DNA from: an uncultured Pseudomonadota bacterium
Lineage (GTDB): Bacteria; Myxococcota_A; UBA796; GCA-2862545
Direction: 5' to 3'
Length of the DNA: 64,000 nucleotides
Assembly (NCBI GenBank): GCA_903861005.1
Contig: CAIOSP010000085.1
Location: 23,707 to 87,706, forward strand
Positions 38,701-46,772 of the stretch are shown here, in pieces. A program made the position numbers and the translations under genes. Below the pieces are notes generated by a model that made no database searches, was not told the origin of the DNA, and saw only the letters and a list, made by a program, of their open reading frames with translations. The stretch's first letter is position 1. Each line of letters starts with the position of its first letter.

Positions 38701-40109
38701 CGGACGACGAGGCTGGTCGTGCGGACCGGCGTGCCGGCGTCGGTGCCGTCGGTGGGCGTGACGATCGCGTAGACCACCTGACCCGCGGCGAACGCGGACG
38801 GCGGCAGCGTAGGGCCGCTGCCTGCGGGCGCGCCGTCGACGTACCACGCGTAGGACACGGACGTGGCGTCGCCATCGGCGTCGGTCGGCCCGTTGAGGGT
38901 GAGCGACAGCGTGTCGCCGGTCTGCGGATTGGCGGTGGACAGCGCCGCCGAGGTGATGACAGGCGCGGTGTTGCTCACCGTGAGCATGCCGCTCGGGTAG
39001 ACGCCGGACACGGTCGCGTCGCGCGCGGTGACGAAGCACTGGATCTCGTCGCCCTTGTCGAACGTGAGGCCGGTCAGCGTCGTGCCGGTGGCCGACACGG
39101 GGACGCCGTTGAGCTTCCAAGCGTAGGACAGCGTGACGTTGTCGCCGTCTGCGTCGTTGGGTCCGAGCGCCGCGCAGGTCACCATGGTGCCTTCGTACAC
39201 GGTCGTGGGGGACAGCTCGACGCCGTCGACGGTCGGGACCGCGTTGACGACGGTGACCATCTCGTGGAACGGGCCGACCGACGTGTTGCCGTCGCTGACG
39301 GTGACGCTGACCATCAGGACGTCGCCGCGCTGGAACTCGGACCGAGGCAGCGTGTCTGTGGTGGTGGCGGCGTCGACCGCACCGACCTTCCACGACCAGA
39401 CGGCGGTCAGCGGGTCGCCGTCTTCGTCGGTGGCGTCGACGATCGCGTGGGCGTCGTTCGCGGCGGTGACGGGGGACGGGTCGAACGAGATGCCCTGGAT
39501 GGTGGGCGGGCCGTTGGTCAGGTCGACCGACGCGGTGCAAGGCACGCCGTCGCCGTCTTCATCGCGCGGGGTGGCGGTGACCGCCCAGGTGTCACCCACG
39601 CTGGTGAGGTTGGCGCTCACCGTGTCGGTCACGGCGTCGCTGGGGGTGCCGTTGCGGGTCCAGGCGTACGTGAACTGGACGGGGTCGGCGTCGGCGTCGT
39701 CGCCGGTGGCCACGACCAGCAGGTCGTCGCCCGCGGAGGCGCCGGCGGGGGTGATCAGGGCGGTGCAGGTGGGCGGGGCGTTGCCGATCTCGACGGCGGC
39801 GGACGCAGACGGCGAGCTGGCGCTGGCGTCGCGGGCGACCACCTCGACGCGCCAGGACTCACCGCGCGCGGTGCGGTCGGCCGACACGTTGGGGCCAGTC
39901 AGGCCCTGCACCGGATCGCCGTCCTTGAACCACGTGTACTCGAAGGAGACCTCGTCGCCGTTGGAGTCGACCGACACGGCCTTGGCGACCAGCTCGTCGG
40001 CGGTGTTGGGATCATCGGGCTCGATCGAGACCTCAGGCACCGGCGGGGGGCTGTTGCAGCCCACCAAAGAGGCGAGGATCAGCAGAGATACAGACGAACG
40101 AAGGGACAT
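35748..40109 (-). CDS. Giant Ig/PKD-repeat lipoprotein with 14 RCC1-type CWG repeats
   Basis: A 1453-residue protein with a lipobox in LASLVGC. Residues about 20-960 hold ten Ig/PKD-like repeats of about 90 residues, each starting at N-x-x-P-T and containing DxDGD and (Y/F)xW(K/Y)(V/N). Residues about 975-1450 hold 14 short RCC1-like repeats of 30-45 residues, each with a Cys about 10 residues before a CWG motif, i.e. two cysteines per repeat. Fourteen repeats would build two seven-bladed propellers. A surface adhesin or matrix-binding role is likely, with a stalk and a globular head. The plus-strand genes at 43283 and 44149 have the same two parts separately. No lipoprotein partner is adjacent. 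Confidence 0.8.
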   Translation of the reverse strand: MSLRSSVSLLILASLVGCNSPPPVPEVSIEPDDPNTADELVAKAVSVDSNGDEVSFEYTWFKDGDPVQGLTGPNVSADRTARGESWRVEVVARDASASSPSASAAVEIGNAPPTCTALITPAGASAGDDLLVVATGDDADADPVQFTYAWTRNGTPSDAVTDTVSANLTSVGDTWAVTATPRDEDGDGVPCTASVDLTNGPPTIQGISFDPSPVTAANDAHAIVDATDEDGDPLTAVWSWKVGAVDAATTTDTLPRSEFQRGDVLMVSVTVSDGNTSVGPFHEMVTVVNAVPTVDGVELSPTTVYEGTMVTCAALGPNDADGDNVTLSYAWKLNGVPVSATGTTLTGLTFDKGDEIQCFVTARDATVSGVYPSGMLTVSNTAPVITSAALSTANPQTGDTLSLTLNGPTDADGDATSVSYAWYVDGAPAGSGPTLPPSAFAAGQVVYAIVTPTDGTDAGTPVRTTSLVVRNGRPAVTGVTFFPTRPVDGEDLIAQPIASDPESDAMTFTYAWKVNNVLVLGATTDHLQSTKFARGNTVSVIITGSDAGGAGAPYTGSTTIQNALPTVAAAVLSPASFNERSSISCVGTGWFDADGDSPPAYSIAWYVNDVKQNTRSTLDGAYFSRDDVVRCSLMPFDGTEFGEIVDSAPGVVSNASPTAQSVTLSDSTPQHGDSLTAVVNGLADPDAADAGHLSSTVVWWVNDTLVGTDFTLPPGAFTRGDQVYAIATPFDGIEQGTPVFSSVVTVINTAPILTSASITPSTVYTTDMLMVNALASDVDGDSLTFSYIWKVNDITVTSGSVNHLAGSYFSKGDRVKAIVTASDGTANSNAITTSAITVLNSSPTAPSVRVTPRWARPGVDPLVCALVTNSTDADLDTITYRMTWTRNGVPHVAGGAYTGPTQTTWPGDTIPATDLANGQTWVCTATAYDTAAGGSATDTARAANLDLISMDAGTDFTCGLTSTGETRCWGYNAAKQALPPSTPFASVTVGPDGACGLTSAGAISCWGNVPTAPSGTWKQVGVGDVHACGLSVNGSVACWGTNFLGNLASPGGTWSSIAVGSYHGCALNASGVVQCWGASDRGQTTPPSGQTFVEIAAGGAFSCGRHADGTLACWGDPLLTSPPTGAFTTLVAGNQHACAIDTTDQIQCWGSPGVDLTPPAGTYAVVAAGVSHTCAARTTGGVECWGDGASLQLVPSTLALDDIAAGWGRSCGVDTSGGVVCWGDNTLGAASPPTVVNGVSVVTGERHGCALDSDGVITCWGDNNYGQIDAPLDAGFKSIEAGRNFNCAIDATDALQCWGDDSSGQATPPSSGVWVKVTAGDHHACAIDGLGALTCWGANLAGETIVPIGTWKDIAAGTQHTCGVHTDGTLQCWGVNGFNQTNSPGGVDFVQIEAGLDHTCARRAVGSLACWGSNLYNRATPPTGTFIDLSVGNFHSCATLTTGRNVCWGLYGM

Positions 40110-40224
40110 GGACCTACCTGACGAGAACGTCACCCTGGAGCGTACACCACGAGACATGGAAAGGGTAAGCGCTCAGAGCCTGGACGCCACGTAAATCGGC
40201 GCAGGCTGTGCTGAGGGGCGCAGG

Positions 40225-40581
40225 GTGTTCGACTGTCGGCGTTGCGGCGCGTGTGGCGTCAGTTGGGACGCGGATCGCGCCGAGGGCTTCTCCCCGTACG
40301 TCGAAATCGAGCGTCCGGACAGCCGCCTCCACCATCGGAATGGCCTTAGAAAGGTCGATGTGGTGCTGGACCCACATGGCGCCCCCCCGTCTGCGGCCGG
40401 ACCGGATCCACCGCGGCTCGGCCTTGGTGGGACCCTCGGCGAACGGGTCCTCTGCGCGGCGTACACATACCGCCCGGTTGCCTGCAGGCGGGTTGAGCCC
40501 GGGAGCTCGGAGTGCATCCAGGCCCGGGCAGAGCGGGGGATCGACCCACTCCCGCGGCGCTCGCCTAAGGGATCACCCTGA
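40225..40581 (+). pseudogene. Degenerate YkgJ-family cysteine cluster protein
   Basis: A 118-residue reading frame from GTG 40225 (GAGGGG upstream) matches the YkgJ family (putative Zn/Fe-binding cysteine cluster): FDCRRCGACG at the start, EGFSPYVEIERPDSRL, then GTLGERVLCAAYTYRPVACR and RVEPGSSEC with a long spacing. Two cysteines expected in the family are missing (Gly in place of the last Cys of CRRCGACC; RCSAL reads as HRGSAL in a shifted frame). Bases around the CCCCCCC run at 40381-40387 read better in another frame (PPRLRPDR), so a pair of compensating indels is likely. It overlaps the aminotransferase end by nine bases. Confidence 0.6.
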
Positions 40582-41820
40582 GATCAGGGTGCCCAGGCGC
40601 TCGAGCGCGCGCGTCAGGGTGTCCTCGCTGGGGCCGAAGCTGAACCGCGCGAACTGCTGGTAGCGGCCGGGGCGGTCCGGACGGCGGTGGCCCGGGTTGA
40701 TGTCGAAGAACTCGCCGGGGACGACGATCACCCCGACATCCAGCGCCTTGCGGAACAGGCCCATGCCGGTGTTGAGGCCCTCGGGCAGCCGAGACAGGTC
40801 GCCCCAGGCGTAGAAGCCGCCCTGCGGGGGAGCGTCGACCTGCACGCCGAGCTTGTCCAGGCCGTCGAGCAGCAGCTGGCGCTTGTGGCGGAAGGACGCC
40901 TGGATCGCGCGGGCCTCGGCGTCGGCGACCGACCGGTCGAGCAGCGGCACGGCGGCCCGCTGGAGCGGACGGGCGCAACCGCCGTCGAGGAAGCTGCCTG
41001 CGGACGCCACCTTTTCGATGATGCTCTTGGGGCCGACCGTCCAGGACACGCGCCAGCCCGGGTAGCGCCAGTTCTTGGTGAGGCCGTCCACGATCACGAC
41101 GGGGTCGGTGTCGACGTCCTCGACCATGGCGGCGGCGCTGACGGTCAGCGCGTCCCCCACGTAGGTGTAGTGGCTGTAGAACTCGTCGAGGATCAGCGTG
41201 CAGCCGAGGTCACGCGCGGTGCGGACCCAGCCCTCGAGCCGCGCCCCGTGCACGATGCGGCCCGTGGGGTTGCACGGGTTGGACATCAGGATGGCGGTGA
41301 GGCCGCGGTCGAGGATCTCGTCCTGGAGCTGGGCAGCGCTGAACGCGTACTGGCGGTCCGGCGACAGGCTGATCGGGATGGAGACGAACGTGCCGAAGCT
41401 GCCGAGCAGCTCCTCGTACGCCGTGTAGTCCGGCAGGAAGTGGCCGACGTTGCTGCGGCCGAGCGTGGCGCAGAGGCGGGTGAGGGCCGCGCGCCCGCCG
41501 GGGCTGATCGACACGTTCTCCGCGGTGTACTGGGACTTCTTGCCCTGCCGGTACCGCGAGTTGTACAGCGCGGCGACCGCCTCCTTCAGCTCCGGCAGGC
41601 CGTCCACGGGGGCGTACTCGTGGTCCTCCGTGCGGATGGAGATGGCGTCCACGCGGTGCGGGGCGCCCGGCAGCTCGCCGGTCTCCGGCGCGCCCTGGCC
41701 CAGGTTGGCCCAGTTGGGGTTGTCGGGGCGATACCCGGCCTTTGCGGCCTCCGTCATCACGTAGATGACGCCGGTCTTGGGCACGGGACGAAACGCGGTG
41801 TCTGCGGTGGGATTGGCCAT
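40573..41820 (-). CDS. PLP-dependent class I/II aminotransferase
   Basis: A 415-residue enzyme of the aspartate aminotransferase fold. Family landmarks are NWANLGQGAPETGELPGAP, SNPCNPTG with the Asn that binds the cofactor, LDEFYSHYTY, and the Schiff-base Lys in VDGLTKNWRYPGWRVSW. The C-terminal FARFSFG supplies the Arg that holds the substrate carboxylate. Substrate preference cannot be read, although the SLDGGCARP region resembles aromatic and alpha-aminoadipate transaminases more than aspartate enzymes. It is divergent from the TetR gene at 41956 and convergent with the YkgJ remnant. Confidence 0.86.
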   Translation of the reverse strand: MANPTADTAFRPVPKTGVIYVMTEAAKAGYRPDNPNWANLGQGAPETGELPGAPHRVDAISIRTEDHEYAPVDGLPELKEAVAALYNSRYRQGKKSQYTAENVSISPGGRAALTRLCATLGRSNVGHFLPDYTAYEELLGSFGTFVSIPISLSPDRQYAFSAAQLQDEILDRGLTAILMSNPCNPTGRIVHGARLEGWVRTARDLGCTLILDEFYSHYTYVGDALTVSAAAMVEDVDTDPVVIVDGLTKNWRYPGWRVSWTVGPKSIIEKVASAGSFLDGGCARPLQRAAVPLLDRSVADAEARAIQASFRHKRQLLLDGLDKLGVQVDAPPQGGFYAWGDLSRLPEGLNTGMGLFRKALDVGVIVVPGEFFDINPGHRRPDRPGRYQQFARFSFGPSEDTLTRALERLGTLISG

Positions 41821-41955
41821 GTTGCCGCGCGTATCTCAGCGACCGCGCCAAGCCCACCCCAGGTCAACCCTCACCGAGCCGATGCCGACGTGTCACCGGG
41901 ACGGCACCCGAGCGTGTGAGATGGCTAGCCTGACTCCTTTGATGAGAGCCTAGGC

Positions 41956-42528
41956 GTGAACCTAAGAGAGCGGAAGAAGGCGAGGACCCGACAAGCCCTG
42001 GGTGACGCGGCCGTGCTGCTGTTCCTGGAGCGCGGGCACGAATCGACCACCATCGAGGAGATCGCCGCGGCGTCTGGCGTGTCCCGGCGTACGTTCTTCC
42101 GGTACTTCCCGACCAAGGAGGCGGCGTTCTTTGCGTCGCATCACGAGCGGTTCGAGGCCTTCGCCTGCTCGGTCGATCAGGGTCGGGTGACTTCGAACGC
42201 CTGGGCTGCGGCCCGGGCGGCGCTGCTGGAGCTGGCCGCTCGCTACGCTGAGGACCGTCGGGGGAGCCTGGCATGGCATGCGGTCGTCGAGGCGGCGCCC
42301 GGTCTGCGGGTACAGGACGTCGCCTGCGATCGCCGCTGGGAGGCCCGCCTCCGTGACGCGCTGGTCGCCGACGGCTGCTCATCGGTGGACGCCGCCGTCC
42401 GGGCCGGCGCGACCATGGGGGTCTTTCGCGCGGCGCTGTCGGATTGGTACGGAGACGACGCCCGGACCGACCTGATCGGCGCGGTCCGGCGCGCGCTCGA
42501 CTGGCTCGACCCGGCCTGGCGCGCCTAG
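41956..42528 (+). CDS. TetR/AcrR family transcriptional regulator
   Basis: A 190-residue regulator starting at a GTG (41956). The N-terminal helix-turn-helix reads RTRQALGDAAVLLF, then ESTTIEEIAAASGVSRRTFFRYFPTKEAAF, the classic TetR signature. The C-terminal domain is a helical ligand-binding/dimerisation region without a recognisable pocket. The divergent gene is the aminotransferase, with 135 bp between starts, so the two may share control. No palindrome as clear as the P450 operators was seen nearby. It could be the regulator of those operators in principle, but it lies 24 kb away. Confidence 0.85.
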   Translation: MNLRERKKARTRQALGDAAVLLFLERGHESTTIEEIAAASGVSRRTFFRYFPTKEAAFFASHHERFEAFACSVDQGRVTSNAWAAARAALLELAARYAEDRRGSLAWHAVVEAAPGLRVQDVACDRRWEARLRDALVADGCSSVDAAVRAGATMGVFRAALSDWYGDDARTDLIGAVRRALDWLDPAWRA

Positions 42529-43109
42529 GAGAACAGCGAGCGCACCTTGTCCCAGAGGCCCTGCTTGCCAGGGATCTCGGAGGTGGCCTCCTCTTCGTCC
42601 TCGCGGCCGAACAGGAAGTCGGAGCGCGCGTCCTCGGCGTCGACGTCGTCTAGGTACTCGAGCGCCTCGGCCAGACCCTTGGGATCCGGCAGCGTGCGGC
42701 GGCGACGCCAGTCGAGGGCGTCCTGCACCAGCCGCGCGATGTTCGCCGGGGCGGTCAGCATCATCGCCTTGGTCTGGGAGCGGTCGACGATGGCCTGGAT
42801 GACGTTGCCCTCGGCCAGGCCCGACTCGGTCTTGCAGGCGGTGAGGCCCTCGTCGGCCAGGTCGACGTCGAACACGGCGTAGGCGAGGGTGCCGTCGGCG
42901 TGCTTGCGCGTGATCATGCCGGAGATCTTGGCCTCCCACTCGTACCAGTCCTCGCTGATCCACGCCTCGTGGACGGGCCAGCCGGAGGCGTCGCCCCGGG
43001 GGCCGCTCGCCTTGGCCGTACGACGGCGTCGGGAAACCTGAGCGGACTCGCGGCGCTGCTTCTGCTTGGCGATCGACTTCTGGCGACGGCGCTCTGACGG
43101 GCTTGCCAT
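42525..43109 (-). CDS. Conserved protein of unknown function with basic N-terminus
   Basis: A 194-residue protein from the ATG at 43109. The first 45 residues are Arg/Lys/Ser-rich (SERRRQKSIAKQKQRRESA), then a globular part with WPVHEAWISEDWYEWEAKISG, TLAYAVFDVDLADEGL and LTAPANIARLV, then an acidic tail (DVDAEDARSDF). The pattern recalls SEC-C-associated or related uncharacterised proteins of Myxococcota and Planctomycetes. The very basic N-terminus suggests nucleic-acid binding. Overlaps the TetR stop codon by four bases (convergent). Confidence 0.6.
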   Translation of the reverse strand: MASPSERRRQKSIAKQKQRRESAQVSRRRRTAKASGPRGDASGWPVHEAWISEDWYEWEAKISGMITRKHADGTLAYAVFDVDLADEGLTACKTESGLAEGNVIQAIVDRSQTKAMMLTAPANIARLVQDALDWRRRRTLPDPKGLAEALEYLDDVDAEDARSDFLFGREDEEEATSEIPGKQGLWDKVRSLFS

Positions 43110-43282
43110 GGGGCCTCCGGGGACGCTGTTAACGCGGATCCGGGGTGGGGCCGCCCGGGGAGTTTGCTTGGTCGCTGTCAGGGGGTTGTGCGAATCGTTT
43201 GTCCGTCCGGAGGGTTGTGATAGGGTCCGCGGCGCAGGGGGTACCGCGTTTTGGACCCCATACATGTCGTCGGAGGCGATCC

Positions 43283-44095
43283 GTGGCGAACCGCGAGATT
43301 GGTGTTCCCGTCCTCGTCGGCTACCTCGCACTGTGGTGGGGTGGCGTTGCGGGTGTCTGCTACTGGCTCACGATCAACCATGCGCCCCTGGCGCCTGAGC
43401 TGAAGTGGAAGGAAGAGCCGATCGTCACCACCACCAAGATGGTGGTGGAGATTTCCAAGCCTGCGGCGGACCCGGATACGGCCGCCGAGGTCAACTACAC
43501 CTACGCCTGGACCGTCGACGGCAAGCCCGTCGAAGGCCAGATTGGTGAGTCGATCGACAGCAAGCTGACCACCAAGGGTCAGGTCTGGGAAGTCTCGGTC
43601 GAGCCGGACGACGGCAGCAAGGGCGGCTGGCTCTGCGCGATCCCCTGGCACGAGTGCGCCGGCAACATCGCCGCCAAGCTCACCGTCACCATCGGCGACT
43701 CTGCGCCCCGCTCGCGCATTGTCTTCCGCGTGCCGGACCCCACCGGGGCCACCGCGGGCACCGTCACCAAGGTGTTCGACGGCAAGACCGACGTGACGCC
43801 TGAGATGTCCTGCGCCGACTCGGACGCGTCCGAGGCGAACGCCGCGGCGGCCGCGCTGCTGCCCGAGGGCACGCCCATCCCCGATCCGGCCACCCTGCCG
43901 GACCCCTGCACGTACACGTACAAGTGGTTCCCTGTGTCGGACACGCCGCTCCCCGCGGACGCGCCTCCGGCCTACACGGACAAGACCCTGCCCAAGGACG
44001 CTTGGAAGAAGGTCGACGCGTGGCGTCTGGTCACCGTCGCGAACGACGGCGAGCTCGATGGTCCTGAGGTTGAGGAGACGATCCGCAAGCAGTAG
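43283..44095 (+). CDS. Membrane-anchored protein with two Ig/PKD-like domains
   Basis: A 270-residue protein. The GTG at 43283 has GGAGG upstream. One transmembrane helix lies near the N-terminus (VPVLVGYLALWWGGVAGVCYW), followed by Ig/PKD-like repeats: one with YTYAWTVDGKPVEGQ and WEVSVEPDDGSKGG, a second with TYTYKWFPVSDTP and WRLVTVANDGELDG. The repeats resemble those in the giant protein at 35748. The next gene (RCC1 repeats) begins 53 bp downstream, so the pair probably works as stalk plus head. Four cysteines are present (CAIPWHEC, SCADSD, PDPC). Confidence 0.68.
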   Translation: MANREIGVPVLVGYLALWWGGVAGVCYWLTINHAPLAPELKWKEEPIVTTTKMVVEISKPAADPDTAAEVNYTYAWTVDGKPVEGQIGESIDSKLTTKGQVWEVSVEPDDGSKGGWLCAIPWHECAGNIAAKLTVTIGDSAPRSRIVFRVPDPTGATAGTVTKVFDGKTDVTPEMSCADSDASEANAAAAALLPEGTPIPDPATLPDPCTYTYKWFPVSDTPLPADAPPAYTDKTLPKDAWKKVDAWRLVTVANDGELDGPEVEETIRKQ

Positions 44096-44148
44096 GGCAT
44101 GATAGACGGGGGAGGGCCCTTCAAGGCCCTCCGATGGAGCCTCCGGTC

Positions 44149-45903
44149 ATGGCATCGTCCCGTCTGTTGTCTCTCGCGCTTGTGATCTGGGTTGTCGGCT
44201 GCGGCACGTCGCGCGTGGCGCCGCAGGGTGACACGCCCGCGGACGTCAGCGGCGTCGGCACCACCCTGCCCAACGATCCCATCGCAGGCGGTGTTGTCGG
44301 CAGCGTGGACACCGACGCGAGCGACACCGACGGCGGCGGCGGCGACACCGACGTGCCCACCGCCGACGCGGTGAGCAGCGTCGCGGCGGGCGTGGACTTC
44401 ACGTGCGCGACCTTCGCGGGCGGCGAGCTCGCCTGCTTCGGCAAGGACGACCTGGACCAGGCGACGCCGCCGGACGGAAACTTCACGCAGGTCGTCGCGG
44501 GCCAGACGCACGCCTGCGGCCTGGAGTCGGGCGGATCGATCACCTGCTGGGGTGACTCTGCGGGCGGCCGCACCACGCCCCCCGCGGGCACGTTCAAGCT
44601 GCTCGCGGCGGGTCCCACGCAGACCTGCGCGCTCGACAACGCGGGCAAGGTCAAGTGCTGGGGCGTCGGTCCCACCGTGCCGTCCTCCCTGGTGGCCTGG
44701 AGCAAGCTCGCCGTCGGCGACGGCTTCGTGTGCGGCCTGGCCTCCAGCGGCTCGGCGCTGACCTGCTTTGGCACCGGCACCGGCGCGACCGCCGCGCCGA
44801 CCGGGCAGTACACCGACGTCGCCGCGGGCGCGGACCACGCCTGCGCCATCGACGTGTCCGGCGTCACCGACTGCTGGGGTGCGAACGGCAGCGGCCAGTC
44901 CAACGCCCCGGCCACCACCTTCAAGCGCATCTTCGCGTCGTGGAACGCGTCCTGCGGTGAGACCGCCGCGGGCGGGCTGACCTGCTGGGGCGCCGGTCGC
45001 GCGGTGAGCGAGCGCCCTGGCGCCACCGGCTTCGGCAAGGTCGCGCTGGGCCTGGACCACGCCTGCGGCGTGCGCTCCGACGCGCTGCAGTGCTGGGGCG
45101 ACGGCGCCGTCTTCCAGACCACGCCGCCCGTCAGCGGCGCTAAGGAGGTCGTCCTCGGCGTCGGCGGGCACGTGTGCCTGCGCAAGGCCGACGGCACCGT
45201 GGCCTGCGTCGGCACCAACAGCTCGGGTCAGGCCACGCCGCCTGCGGGCGCGTTCACGGCGCTGGCCGCCGGCGACTACAGCACCTGCGGCATCACCAGC
45301 GCAGGCGGGGTCAAGTGCTGGGGCTCGGACGCGCGCAAGCAGGTCAGCCTGACGCCGACGACGGGCACCTACACGGGCGTCGGCGTGACCAAGCAGTCGT
45401 CCTGCGCCATCCGCTCGGACGGCGCCGTGATCTGCTGGTCGGACCTCTACAACCCCTGGGCCCCGCTCACTGGCGCCCACAGCGACATCGACGGCGGCGA
45501 CTTCCACGGCTGCGCGGTGAAGGCCGACGGCACGCTGGACTGCTGGGGGAGCAACAGCTCGGGTCAGCGCACCGCGCCTGCCGGTTCCAAGTTCAAGCAG
45601 GTCTCGGCGGGCGTCGCGTTCACCTGCGGCGTCACCACCGCGGGCGCGCTGAAGTGCTGGGGCGACTCCACGGGCGGCAAGACCACGGCGCCCACCACGG
45701 GCACCTGGACCGACGTCTCGGCGGGCGTGAACCACGCGTGCGCCCTCAAGACCGACGGCAGCATCGTGTGCTGGGGCAGCGCCACCAGCGGCGGCGAGTC
45801 GGCTCCCGCCGGCACCTATGTCAGCGTGGCCGCGGGCGACGGGTTCAGCTGCGCCGCACGCAGCGACGGCCGCGTTCGCTGCTGGGGCCAGCGCGCGCTC
45901 TGA
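44149..45903 (+). CDS. Lipoprotein of 14 RCC1-like CWG repeats
   Basis: A 584-residue protein with a lipobox in VIWVVGC. The ATG at 44149 has GGAG nine bases upstream; an ATG at 44134 lacks one. Fourteen repeats follow, each with a Cys about 10 residues before a CWG (or CFG, CVG, CWS) motif, e.g. HACGLESGGSITCWGD. This count matches the giant protein at 35748. The linker after the lipobox is Asp/Thr-rich. RCC1-type propellers bind proteins. The paired cysteines make a disulfide in each blade likely, consistent with export. It probably forms a functional pair with the upstream Ig-like membrane protein. Confidence 0.78.
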   Translation: MASSRLLSLALVIWVVGCGTSRVAPQGDTPADVSGVGTTLPNDPIAGGVVGSVDTDASDTDGGGGDTDVPTADAVSSVAAGVDFTCATFAGGELACFGKDDLDQATPPDGNFTQVVAGQTHACGLESGGSITCWGDSAGGRTTPPAGTFKLLAAGPTQTCALDNAGKVKCWGVGPTVPSSLVAWSKLAVGDGFVCGLASSGSALTCFGTGTGATAAPTGQYTDVAAGADHACAIDVSGVTDCWGANGSGQSNAPATTFKRIFASWNASCGETAAGGLTCWGAGRAVSERPGATGFGKVALGLDHACGVRSDALQCWGDGAVFQTTPPVSGAKEVVLGVGGHVCLRKADGTVACVGTNSSGQATPPAGAFTALAAGDYSTCGITSAGGVKCWGSDARKQVSLTPTTGTYTGVGVTKQSSCAIRSDGAVICWSDLYNPWAPLTGAHSDIDGGDFHGCAVKADGTLDCWGSNSSGQRTAPAGSKFKQVSAGVAFTCGVTTAGALKCWGDSTGGKTTAPTTGTWTDVSAGVNHACALKTDGSIVCWGSATSGGESAPAGTYVSVAAGDGFSCAARSDGRVRCWGQRAL

Positions 45904-45907
45904 TCCG

Positions 45908-46567
45908 CTAGGTCGCCTTGGCGCGCGGCGCCTTGGCGGGCTTGGCGGCCCACGAGCAGATCGGGCAGGTGAGCGGGTCGTGACCGCGGGCGGGACAGTG
46001 CTCTCGCCCGAAGTAGATGATCTGCAGGTGCAGGTCGTTCCAGGTCGCCTCGGGGAACAGCGCCTTGAGGTCACGCTCGGTCCGCTCCACGTTGGAGCCG
46101 TCCGACAGCCCCCAACGCTCGGCCAGCCGGTGGATGTGCGTGTCGACCGCGAACGCGGGGACGCCGAACGCCTGGGACATCACGACGCTGGCGGTCTTGT
46201 GGCCGACGCCCGGCAGCGCCTCCAGCCCCTCGAAGCTGGCGGGGACCACGCCCGCGTGCTCGGTCGCGATGCGCCGCGACAGCTCGCGGAGGTTCTTGGC
46301 CTTGGTGGGCGCCAGGCCGACCTGGCGGATGTGCCCGAGGATCGTCTCGACCGGCAACAGGGCCATGCCGGCCGGGGTGGAGGCCGCGGCGAACAGCGCG
46401 GGGGTGACCTGGTTCACCTTCTTGTCGGTGGTCTGCGCCGACAACATCACCGCCACCAGCAACGTGTAGGGATCGACGTGGTCCAAGGGGATGGGCGGCG
46501 ACGGGTAGAGCTCAGCCAGCTGCTGACGGATCCGATCGGCCTTCGCGGCCTGGGTGGCACGAGACAT
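45908..46567 (-). CDS. nth: Endonuclease III (DNA glycosylase/AP lyase)
   Basis: A 219-residue base-excision repair enzyme. The helix-hairpin-helix is LEALPGVGHKTASVV with the catalytic Lys, and the Asp is in AVDTHIHRLAERWG. The C-terminal cluster region is REHCPARGHDPLTCPICSWA: only three cysteines (spacing x9, x2) where classical Nth has four (x6, x2, x5), so the 4Fe-4S cluster may have a different or missing ligand. This three-Cys form is also seen in other delta-group bacteria. It removes oxidised pyrimidines. It is convergent with the RCC1 gene. Confidence 0.9.
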   Translation of the reverse strand: MSRATQAAKADRIRQQLAELYPSPPIPLDHVDPYTLLVAVMLSAQTTDKKVNQVTPALFAAASTPAGMALLPVETILGHIRQVGLAPTKAKNLRELSRRIATEHAGVVPASFEGLEALPGVGHKTASVVMSQAFGVPAFAVDTHIHRLAERWGLSDGSNVERTERDLKALFPEATWNDLHLQIIYFGREHCPARGHDPLTCPICSWAAKPAKAPRAKAT

Positions 46568-46629
46568 GGACGCTCCTTGGGGCGCTCTCGTCGCATCGCC
46601 GCGCGGTTGCGTCCAGCCCGGCGATCCAG

Positions 46630-46772
46630 CGAGTCCTGAAAAATTATGTCGCCAAAAATCTAGGAAGTACCTTCTCCAAAACGAAAGCAGCAAAAAACTG
46701 CCGATGTTGGTGGACGGCACCCGGATCTGGGGGCATGATGGGGACGAACGGGCACACAATAGGGAGGACCGC
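46630..46772. promoter_or_regulatory. AT-rich leader and promoter of the beta-propeller gene
   Basis: A short interval of much lower GC than its surroundings, with runs of A and a small stem-loop (GCAG, loop, CTGC around 46688-46702). No -35/-10 pair was assigned. The GGGAGG at 46761-46767 is the ribosome binding site of the gene at 46773. Confidence 0.4.
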
